Below, in pieces: positions 55,591 to 64,000 of a stretch of DNA of 64,000 nt (positions within the stretch are counted from its first letter, which is position 1; the number at the start of each line of letters is the position of its first letter). The DNA comes from Shinisaurus crocodilurus. Lineage: Eukaryota > Chordata > Lepidosauria > Squamata > Shinisauridae. The stretch is taken from contig CM037879.1 in NCBI GenBank assembly GCA_021292165.1, positions 42,927,802 to 42,991,801 on the forward strand, in the 5' to 3' direction. Both the position numbers and the translations under genes were made by a program. The notes beneath the pieces were generated by a model. It made no database searches. It saw nothing but the letters and a program-made list of their open reading frames with translations, and was not told where the DNA came from.

Positions 55591-56543
55591 CAATTTTTAA
55601 AAGTTCATACACTTAAGTAAGCAGCCTCTCTGTAGCAAAAGCGAGAAGACAGGAATACATACGTACTCCCACCACAGTTACAATGTAATGTGTGATGCAG
55701 CTGTATGCATAGGTGATTCGCAGCTTCCACCCCACCCCACCCCTTGAGGGAGAAGATTGTGCAACCTGTCTCTGTGTATCGACACATTGCACACTATATG
55801 TAAAAGTGCTTCAGCTTTCACACTTTCCACACCATACCTTTGGAGGAGCTGTTTAGCTCAACATATAAACCAGGCCAGAGTTTTCTGGGCCAAGGCCAGA
55901 GTTCAGAGGGCTGCACATGCATCTCAGTTTTTCTGAGGGGGAAATACCAACGCAGAAGCCCCAAGGTACTCTTCAGACTCCCTTGAACTGCAAATGTATT
56001 TTGAGTATTCGGCACAGGAGCCTTTTTAAGGAAGGGGTAGCAAAGGTGCTTCTTTCTTTGTCCATTTTTTCCTTTGAGTGCTGTTGAGGGTTGGGGGAAA
56101 GGGGTATACACCAGTGCTGTTTTTGCATTAGAAAGTTCTCTTGCCAAATCCCCAAACTACTTTTGCATTCATGGGAAGAGTAACTTCAGAGTTCTCAGGG
56201 GGCAGGAAACTGCTGGGCACACTTCCCCAAATTGTGTCCCAAGTCTATTGTTTTAATGTGTCATTGTTCTTAACATTTTTTTTCTTTCTAGGATCTTTTG
56301 TCCCTGCAAAAGTTCTATTTTGACATTGCGAGTGTATACCTTTAGTACATTTGTTAGAATAAATAATAGAGCGACATTTTTACCAATGAGCTTAAATTAG
56401 AACATGCATGACTAAGTGTGAGATGCCAAAATGTATGAGAGAACATAGGCATATGCTAATGTGCTATATATTTAGGCTTTCTTACTCTACCATATATTTT
56501 CAGTTGTATTTACATGTAAAATGCATGTTCCCATCTTCTCTAG
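55591..56543. other. MARK1 intron 13, 3' part
   Basis: No gene or recognisable repeat before the acceptor of exon 14. Confidence 0.4.
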
Positions 56544-56644
56544 AATAATGTGTTTTCTGGGACTAGCATGACACGAAGAAATACCTATGTCTGTGAACGC
56601 TCTACAGATCGCTATTCTGCCATTCAGAATGGAAAAGACAACAG
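56544..56644 (+). CDS. MARK1: MARK1 coding exon 14: spacer, NNVFSGTSMTRRNTYVCER segment
   Basis: A 101-nt exon with acceptor TTCTCTAG and donor GTACTG. It encodes NNVFSGTSMTRRNTYVCER, then STDRYSAIQNGKDN and two bases of a serine codon. RRNTYVCER is highly conserved in MARK1, 2 and 3. It is separated from the previous exon by the longest intron here (5.5 kb), which contains the twin-primed LINE and two hAT elements. In the family, spacer exons like this are sometimes skipped; I cannot tell whether that happens here. Confidence 0.94.
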
Positions 56645-56705
56645 GTACTGAACCTGATACACCCAGAGTGTAAGAATTCATGTTGAATTGTCACAGGCAT
56701 TTAGA

Positions 56706-56816
56706 AAGGCACAGTCCTATGCAAGTTTGGACAGGAAAAGGGCCTACAACTCCCAGCATGATGGGAGTTGTAGGCCTTTTTTCTGCCTAAACTTGCATAA
56801 GATTGCACCCTTAGTC
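56706..56816. repeat. Short palindromic element of the GTGCAATCCTAT family
   Basis: Left GGCACAGTCCTATGCAAG and right CATAAGATTGCACCC are inverted. The centre is the perfect hairpin GGCCTACAACTCCCA...TGGGAGTTGTAGGCC. It lies 60 bp after exon 14. Confidence 0.65.
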
Positions 56817-58056
56817 TAACAAATTTAACATGGTTTAAGTACTCTTGGGAACAAAACTCACCCAAATAGGTCCTGCAACTCAAGAGGCAAATGGACACCC
56901 ACGAGGCTAAGGGGAGCCCTGCCTAATCTGTGACAGTCTCCTCCTGATGTCACCTTCATCAGGAAGATTGGGCATACCTGAACTCAGGCAGGTATCTGTC
57001 TTGTTTAGGCTATTATGTACTGGTCTCTTCCCTGCATTGGCCAAATAATGTGATGTCAGCTGATACTCAGTAGAGTTGTGATCTGGGTCCCCCCCCCCCT
57101 ACTTGAGTGTCAGCTGCCTTGTGTCCCTTTCTCCTGCCTCAGCCATAACTATTTCTTAGGTTTTGAGAACTGTTAATTTTGCAGGGGACCCCCCCCCCCC
57201 CCGCTGTAATGTTATATAGGGGATGCAGAGAAGTCGCAAAAAAGAAATACTATTTTGTTTGCTTCAATATTGACATTATAAAATTCTAGTCAGCAAAAGG
57301 GTTCCTCCTGTGAAATAGTTGCTATCTGTGCTCTTATTGAGTTGGTTTACATTGGCATTGAAATACATTCTTGTCTTTGTACTTTGAAATTACTAGAGGA
57401 TTCATTTAAATTGCTACCCATAGCTTTTTTAATCGGATAGAATGGTAGAGTTAATTCATCAAGACTAGCTGTGCCATGATTACAAATCATTTGCTATGGT
57501 TGATCAAGGAAGTCAGTTCCAATTGTGTTTTCTTATGCAACTCAATGGGATTTGGTGGAAGATCATTCCCCTTTATTGGGGTACCTTCTTTCCTCTGCGC
57601 TGTTTTGATTATTTTTTGAAGATCCAAATTATTCATCAAAGATCCAAATACTTCTCATTACTTCTCAAAGTCATAGGAGCACCTAGACTCTTTTGCTACT
57701 ACTCCCTCCCCTTGAATATCTGAAAACATAATCAATTTCTGTTTTCTACATCTGTACCTGTTCCCAAATAAGTGCAGAAAGGTCACCACCACTGAAAAGA
57801 TTCCTTCCCCATGTTTTCTTTCAGGTTAGAAAACTTTACATCCTCAAAATGTATGTCTATAACCTGAACAGAGCCAATACAAAGCAGAATTGCAACATTT
57901 TTTCCAGTGGAAGCTGATGTTGACCATGTCTTAGCTTTAAATCTGTTTCTGAAAAAAGTATTGGACATTAGTGTGAATGTTTTACATGGAAGTTGTTTAT
58001 TAGAACATTTTATCTCAAGCCATTTCTTTTGACACCTTCTTTCCTTCGGATAAAAG
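56817..58056. other. MARK1 intron 14 remainder, nothing recognised
   Basis: Contains two C-runs (57090-57099 and 57190-57202) that are prone to length error, and no gene. Confidence 0.4.
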
Positions 58057-58218
58057 TCTGACAGAAATGTCTGCAAGCAGTACCTCTTCTGCCGGCTCTG
58101 CTGTCACTTCTGCAATATCAACACGACCTCGACACCAGAAGTCCATGTCTGCATCTGGTCACCCTATAAAAGTTACACTGCCAACTATCAAAGATGGCAC
58201 TGAAGCTTATCGACCAAG
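58057..58218 (+). CDS. MARK1: MARK1 coding exon 15: spacer, SLTEMS...RPRHQKSMS segment
   Basis: A 162-nt exon with acceptor ATAAAAG, which has a weak pyrimidine tract, and donor GTACTT. It encodes S-LTEMSASSTSSAGSA, then RPRHQKSMSASGHPIKVTLP and TIKDGTEAYRP. This matches human MARK1 (SLTEMSVSSISSAGS; RPRHQKSMSTSGHPIKVTLP). Phase 2 in and phase 2 out, so skipping it would keep the frame. It ends with AG of a serine or glycine-position codon. Confidence 0.94.
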
Positions 58219-58675
58219 GTACTTTTCATTATGCAGCATTTGTATGATGCTTTGCATGGTCAGTCATTATGGAAGTATTTGATTACAAGTGGCCCAGTAT
58301 GCAACACTACTGAACTCTGACAATCTATATTGGCTAGCACTTACGGTGTTGACACCCCTAGCACCAATTGCCTGAGCTGGTACAGTGTTGGAAAGCTCAC
58401 AAACATTCTAAATGCTCAGTTGAACAAAGCTATCAGATTGTTTGTAGTCCAGCTTCTGAGAGAGAAGGACAAATAGCCAGACTGTCTGACATTAACAGTT
58501 CATACTGGCTCTAGAGACAGGAGTAGCTTTCTGAGGTCAGACTGGAAAGAGGCCTTGGGAAATAGATAAGGTGAAGGAGCAGGGAGCCAGAGGCAAGGTG
58601 GCTGAAAGAAGGGTTCAGACTAGTTAGTGGACTGAGAAACAAGATCCTAAGGGAAGGCTAGGTGAAATGTTTCTT

Positions 58676-58862
58676 TTTATTACTTGTGTTACTGCATTTT
58701 ATCCTACCACTGCCGGTTCCATCCTTAGAACTCTTCGAGGTGGGTTAGGCTGAGAGATAGTGACTGGCCCAAGGTCCCCCAATGAGCTTTAATGGCTGAG
58801 GGAGAATTTGAACCTAAGTATTCCAAGTCCTCATCTGACACTCTAACCACTAAATCAGACTT
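58676..58862 (-). mobile_element. tRNA-derived SINE, minus strand, diverged
   Basis: Shares GGTTAGGCTGAGAGATAGTG, CTGGCCCAAGGTC and the head complement ACTCTAACCACTAAATCAG with the SINE at 33028-33282. The B-box region is mutated (AATTTGAACCTAAGT). It lies in intron 15. Confidence 0.68.
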
Positions 58863-59373
58863 TGGAAGTAGGAACCATGTTTTCTAGTCCTAGCTGAAAA
58901 TGTTATCCATCCATGCTGTACAACTGTTATCCTTTGTATATATTTTTGTATTTAAATGCACCAGTTTACCATGGCAGTGCTATTTGTGAGTAAAATTTCT
59001 GGCTTGCTTTCTTCCCCCTCCCTTTTTGGGCTTTCCTGTTGGAAAGACAAATCTCATATAATCTCTGAAATAGCGGCAAGACCCTATATGGGCACTGTAG
59101 GACAAGAAAAGACATTTATTCTCAGGCTTTCACTTTTTCTGCAAATGTTTTGAATGTGCAGGATTCCATTGCTCTTTGTAGAATTAGGCAATATTAAAAT
59201 GTATAATCCATATTATCCCAAAAGCATATGAAGCAGGTTACATATATTGAGAACCACACAAACCTCAAATTTAGTCTGGAAAACAAGCTTTGAAGAGCAC
59301 TCATCATAGTAATGGCTTCTCTTGATTTGGCTCTCTCCATCTCTTGCTTTCAAACATTCTTCTGTCTTTCCAG

Positions 59374-59628
59374 CAGTGCAACTCAAAGAGCACCTGCTGC
59401 ATCCCCATCTGCTCACAGTATTAGCACTACCACTCCAGACCGAACCCGCTTTCCTCGGGGGAGTTCAAGCCGAAGCACTTTCCATGGTGAGCAGCTACGG
59501 GAGCGGCGCAACGCCACTTATAATGGGCCACCTGCATCACCATCGCATGAAGCAGGCACATTTGAGCAAACAAGAAGGGGCACATCAACTGGCATTATAA
59601 GCAAAATAACTTCCAAATTTGTCCGCAG
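59374..59628 (+). CDS. MARK1: MARK1 coding exon 16: spacer with aPKC-type site and basic region
   Basis: A 255-nt exon ending with donor GTTAGT. It encodes [48 protein letters not shown] and [19 protein letters not shown]. The basic RRGTSTGI region corresponds to the segment of MARKs phosphorylated by atypical PKC, which moves them off the membrane. The acceptor is a tandem CAGCAG at 59371-59376. Splicing at 59377 gives RPSATQR, the same length as human RPGTTQR; splicing at 59374 adds one serine. Both keep phase. EQTRRG differs from the mammalian sequence just before the site. Confidence 0.94.
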
Positions 59629-59679
59629 GTTAGTACGATCCATCATTTTCAAGTACCCTGAAAGGAGAAATATTGGGGC

Positions 59680-59765
59680 TATATTGTTAAAACTAAGTAA
59701 GTCTCACCCAAGTTAGTGCCTGGTTGGGTGACTGCTTGGGAGCCCCACGTAAGCCAAAGTATAAT
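59680..59765 (+). repeat. Possible 5S rRNA-like SINE fragment, + strand
   Basis: The word AAAACTAAGTAAGTCTCACC, then AGTTAGTGCCTGGTTGGGTG and ACTGCTTGGGAG, follow the order of 5S rRNA box A and the region through box C (AAGCTAAGCAGGGTC...GGTTAGTACTTGGATGGGAGACC). The match is weaker than in the SINE at 15021-15196, and no CR1 tail is visible. It may belong to an older family such as AmnSINE-type elements. Confidence 0.4.
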
Positions 59766-60890
59766 CAAGTTACATGATACAGCAATGATGGCAGTTTTCT
59801 GTGTTGATGCAATTATGAAAGAAACATAAGCTTCATGAATGAATTGTACCTTTTGGTGTGGAAATCAGATAGATATGAGAAATAATGTTTTTTTTGGCTG
59901 GTGTATATGAAAATGTTGATAGACATGCTGGCACTTAAAACACTAAAGGCTGATGCTAGCACAATTAGTTTCCTACATGGATTTCACTTCTGTGAAAGAA
60001 GCTACCGGTATGTGCACAATCACGTGTGGTGAGTATATACCTGATTGTGGTTTGGAATGAATATGCTGTGGAAACTTGCTGCTATTCTGAGCTTCCCACT
60101 ATGTATAAATGTGGAAAAGTAGACACAGTGACAGTAGCTGCTTTTTCCTACATGGAGGTGACATTGGTGTAAGAAATACCTGCTCTCTCGGAGCAGCCCC
60201 AAGTTTTGTTTTGCTTTTCACTCATTTTCCCATTCATCTTTTTTTTCCTTTTTAAAAAATGATTGTGAAAAATAAAGTACCATGGATTATATCCAAAAAA
60301 GTGCAAGCATAGGACACTCATGCAAAGTGCTTCACACACTTTTGGACAATTCCTGTTTCCCATGCAATTCCTGTACCCCATCCCACACTGTTCATATGGT
60401 CTTCTCGCCTCATGAGTGGCTTTTGGGTGGGCAAGGGACATCCTCTTTTTGCAAGCATCTTTACACTCACACTTCTCCAGATACAACCCATTGTAACTTC
60501 CATAAATTAGCATTTGGCTTTGTTTGTTAACAATTCTTTTTTAAAATCTCAGAAATGTGGGAATGGTATGAAAGTTATGATTTAAAGTCAGCATCTCCAT
60601 GTGCACAACATGATTGCTAAACAGAATCCATAATGTGCAGGTCTTCCATATATGTTCTTTTGGCTCCAGTGTTTAGTGAATTGATTAATCAATGTAAAAC
60701 ACTTTGGTCAACTAACAAGATACTCTTGATCATTAGGCAACGCATTTCTTTAAGTTAATGTTTTCCCCCCTGCAAGTAAAATTCTAAAAACTGCAGATGT
60801 AGGCACCATTGTAAAAGAGGCATTCTGCCCTATCTCACACAGGAGGAATGCCTCTTCTAAGATGGTGCTTGCTGCAACATATATAGGCAA
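59766..60890. other. MARK1 intron 16, first part
   Basis: No gene or repeat recognised. The overlapping open frames at 60148-60530 on both strands have no similarity I can identify. Confidence 0.4.
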
Positions 60891-60899
60891 CATTTAAAG

Positions 60900-61024
60900 C
60901 AGCCTTCCCCACCATGGTGCCCTCCAGATGTGCTGAACTGCAACTCCCATCATTCCCATGCTGGCTGGGAATGATGGGGGTTTCAGTCCAGCATATCTAG
61001 AGTGCACCAAGTTGTGGAAGGCTG
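60900..61024. mobile_element. Hairpin hAT-like element (CAGCCTTCCCCACC family)
   Basis: CAGCCTTCCCCACCATGGTG at the left pairs with the complement ending TTGTGGAAGGCTG, and the centre CATCATTCCCATGCTGGC...GGGAATGATG is a hairpin. The flanks ATTTAAAG and ATCTAAAA match at 6 of 8. It lies in the intron before exon 17. Confidence 0.68.
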
Positions 61025-62080
61025 ATCTAAAAGGATTTGAGGTATGTTTTATCTTCTAAGGCGCAGACCATGTAAATGCATTTATTTATTCATTCAGGCT
61101 AAAACCACTGGGCAATGTTCCAAATTCTTCCAGGAGTAGAATTTACACCCAAGATCAACCCTTTTCTGAAAGAACTTTCAAAACTTGTCTGCTATATCAG
61201 CAGTATCCTTAAATAGTCTAACAATGAATTTTTCTTTTAATTAACTAGTATCTTCATGATGTAATTTTGTCATTCTGAAACAGTATTTTCTAAATCCAGA
61301 GGTACGAATCTGGTTTTAAAACTTGTGTGGCAGTTGTTTTTCCCACTAAAATCAATTGGGAGTTCTACCACTGACTTTGTTTCCCTGTGGGTCTTATCTA
61401 TGATAGATTTCTAATAAGGCACTTTTCAGTTCTGAAATTCTTTCCATGGTGAACTCACTTGACAGCACTCTAAGGCTTCCCATGTATGCAAGCGCTTGGA
61501 AAATAGCATCATGTGTTTTGTGTCACTTAATAACTGTATCTAAACTTTTCAAGTTATGATTGCAACACTTGTTAATCTTGTCTCTTTTTTTCTATATGCA
61601 ATAGTTTTATACATACATTTTACTAACAACATAAAATGTTCTGCAGTGTACAAATATGGGATGGGATCTAGAGTACTTTTTAAAAATACTGTAAGAAGGC
61701 ATATTATGTCACAACATGCAATTTGACATACTTATGATTTAATATCAATAAGATTAATGTATTTTTTTAAAAAAATGTTCTGGTTTGTGTATGGAACTTT
61801 CTGTATAGATCAGGCCTGCACAACTTGTGATCCACCAAGCTGAAAGCAGTCCACAAGCCATCTACTGCATCCCACCTGGTCATGTTAAACACACTCTTTT
61901 TAGTGCCTGTCATGGACTGCAAAAAAAGATGGTTGTCAATAATGATACTGCCATGACTTGTATTTCCAGGTTTGGAAATACAGGTTTTAGGGGCTTGGAA
62001 TGCTCCTGTTTGATACAAAGTGAGCATTCCCTCTCTCACTCACTTGTGTGCTCTCTCTCTCTCTCTCACTCTCTCTCAGT

Positions 62081-62111
<31 letters not shown>

Positions 62112-63398
62112 TCAGCTTTGATTTTAATCTAAGCTAGGTAACAACTCTCTCCCTTCCAATCCACTTACCTGTTTGCTGCTGGTGTTTTGTCAGCAGCAGC
62201 AAACTCAAGGGAGGGATATCTCTCTGTTCCTATAGTGCCTGGCACACTGCTATGCTATGAGTCAGGCACAAATAGTCCTGGGAAATGTAGTTTTCTCATG
62301 GGCTATTGGCAGTGAAAAGGGAGGGTGGCTTGGGAGCTCATGGGGTGGTTACAAACCCAATTCAGATAGACCTAGAAATAAGCCAAGCTGTTTCTTGATT
62401 TGGGGAGAGGCAGGGGAGCCAATCCACTTTGAGCTGTGGGGAGCTTGCCTATTGTTTGTTGTCAAGCACCTGGCAGTGCTGCATTTGGCTTGGTCGGTCA
62501 CAAGATACGCAGTTTTGATATAGACAGTGCTCTTGTATGGTTAGTTATAATGGTTAATGGGCCTTGTCTAAATATGTCTTGCATAGAATAAGATGCATCA
62601 TTCAGCACAACTGGTTCATAGATATGTTGATATGGAATATTGCTTTGTATTGGATGTAAATTTAATAGTGTCTGTACATACCGATATACTTGTGCTGTGC
62701 AGTATACAGGAGGTCCCCTCAAACATTACATACTTTTTTGGAAAATGTCCAGCTTCTGCTTGACCAGACTCTTGATCAGACCAAATTTAATGAGGGCTTC
62801 TGTCTGAGCTGTGCATTATGCAAATGCTGCTAAGAAGTGGTGTCTTGTAGCTCTTAAATAGGAGCTGGGGAGGTTCAGAGGCAGAAATTTAATACATTAT
62901 TTTCAGGCACTCTCTATAGCCCTGAATTTATAAATAAATATATACATAACCCAATTGCCAAATGGGCTGCAGTGTCAAGGCTATGATGAAGCAAGCTGCT
63001 CAGTGTTAACACTTACTATTGGACTGAGGCCATTATGAGTAAGAACCCTTATCGGGATTGGGTCTTTGTGGATTGTGCTCTCGCTGTTAATATGTACTAG
63101 GGGAACAGAACAAAAATTCTGACTTTGGAGTGTGTCAGGGGATGGTTATTTTAGCTAGCCATAAGTTAAGGGGGAGGGGTGGGAAAACTGAAGCTACCCA
63201 GCAGGGTAAAAATAAATGGGGTTTCATAGGAAGAAGTAAGCTGCAGCTGTGAAAAATATTATTAAAATCTCAGTAAATGACAATTTCATGCTGAATATTT
63301 GCTCAACAATAATTTTAACTTTGTTCTAGATACAGGTTTTCTTGACTCATTTTTTTAACCTTCATTTATTAAAATCTTGACCTTAACTTTGTTTTGAG
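61025..63398. other. MARK1 intron 16, second part
   Basis: No gene recognised. It holds the CT/CA microsatellite at 62033-62110. Otherwise it is unremarkable AT-rich intron up to the acceptor of exon 17. Confidence 0.45.
62033..62110. repeat. Compound (CT)n-(CA)n microsatellite
   Basis: Interrupted CT repeats (62050-62080) pass into a CA repeat of about 14 units (62082-62109). Likely polymorphic. Confidence 0.9.
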
Positions 63399-63443
63399 GG
63401 ATCCAAGTGAAGGCGAAGCCAGTGGCAGAACTGACACCTCAAG
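63399..63443 (+). CDS. MARK1: MARK1 coding exon 17: 15-residue micro-segment DPSEGEASGRTDTS
   Basis: A 45-nt exon with acceptor TTTTGAG and donor GTGAGG. It encodes R-DPSEGEASGRTDTS plus AG of the next codon, identical to my memory of human MARK1 after KFVRR. Phase 2 on both sides and a length divisible by three make it a frame-neutral cassette. The corresponding position in MARK3 is a site of isoform variation. It is the last MARK1 exon in the window; the SRSTSGEPKE segment and KA1 exons should follow. Confidence 0.9.
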
Positions 63444-63734
63444 GTGAGGAGCCACTATTAATACTTCGCTGCTAGGTCCCTTTGTGTTCAAAGTTTCATG
63501 ATTCTGAAAGCCTTTAAACTCATATGTTAAACAGAGGAGTCTCTAGATAACTTGTCTTTTTAAAATACTATGTATGATTTAAATTTCCCATTTCTCCTTT
63601 AAATACTATTAAGTTAAGTAACTTTGTAAAAAACAAACAAACCCACCCACCCCCAATCAGTAGCTATGAGTCTGCAAGTTCTTAGACATCAGTAGTCCAC
63701 ACTGGGGACTTCTCCCTTCTAAGTGTTTGCAAAG

Positions 63735-63855
63735 TCAGAGTATATTTAGACAGAAAAGAGTTCTACAACTCCCAGCAGTCCCCAACATGTTGGTTTGGGA
63801 ATGCTGGAGTCATAGGACTTTTTTCAGTCTAAACATGCATAGAATTGCACCCAGA
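63735..63855. repeat. Short palindromic element of the GTGCAATCCTAT family (diverged)
   Basis: AGTATATTTAGACAGAAAAG at the left and CTAAACATGCATAGAATTGC at the right are partly inverted. The inner CTACAACTCCCAGCA matches the element at 56706-56816. Confidence 0.5.
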
Positions 63856-64000
63856 AATATATTTGTACATTTGGATATTCAAGCATTATCTTTCATTGTC
63901 TAGTAAAATCATATATTACCATTCTAAGAAGCAGGCCAACTTCCTAATCATCCAAACCAATAAGCACAACTGCCATACCCCTATGCTTTTTCCTAATGCT

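Overview
This window is vertebrate nuclear DNA, most likely from a squamate reptile (a lizard rather than a bird or mammal). It carries the middle of one protein-coding gene, MARK1 (microtubule affinity-regulating kinase 1), on the + strand. Everything else I can support is transposable-element sequence. The squamate inference rests on the repeat mix: long CR1 LINEs, L1 and L2-like LINEs, tRNA-derived SINEs, and many short hAT and TA-flanked DNA elements together. No single diagnostic locus proves the species.

MARK1 layout. Sixteen coding exons (27481-63443) can be placed by homology, reading phase and GT/AG splice sites. They join in one continuous frame of about 660 codons, out of about 795 in the human protein. 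They encode the end of the N-terminal header, the whole kinase domain, the UBA domain and most of the phospho-regulated spacer. The first coding exon (about 17 residues) lies before the window, so positions 1-27480 are best read as intron 1. The C-terminal exons with the KA1 membrane-binding domain lie after it. Nothing in the reading frame looks broken, so the gene appears functional.

Region 1-27.5 kb is repeat-rich. A 2.2-kb non-autonomous hAT element (1141-3378, perfect 8-bp target duplication) is followed by a second small hAT element. A nested stack occupies 8.6-15.6 kb: a + strand L1 is split by a - strand L1 (13-bp target duplication), which is itself invaded by a nearly intact CR1 with a 920-codon ORF and by a TA-flanked short element; the + L1 also carries a 5S rRNA-derived SINE with a CR1 tail. 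A second CR1 (18.9-22.5 kb) has a full 5' end and ORF1 but no 3' end; it stops abruptly at a 1-kb TIR element with a GC-rich tandem core. An L2-like LINE follows at 22.7-23.7 kb, then a degenerate unidentified mobile-element protein near 26 kb.

Region 27.5-64 kb holds the MARK1 exons. Their introns carry tRNA-derived SINEs, a probable solo LTR, hairpin-forming hAT elements with visible 8-bp target duplications, palindromic unclassified elements and L2/CR1 tails. A LINE with a C-terminal zinc-finger-like motif is 5'-inverted in the classic twin-priming pattern and sits against a hAT element; both have clean target duplications.

I found no bacterial-type system, CRISPR array or functional RNA gene. 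The most noteworthy material is the 5S-CR1 SINE, the chimeric TIR element/CR1 breakpoint, the twin-primed LINE and the datable nesting of insertions.
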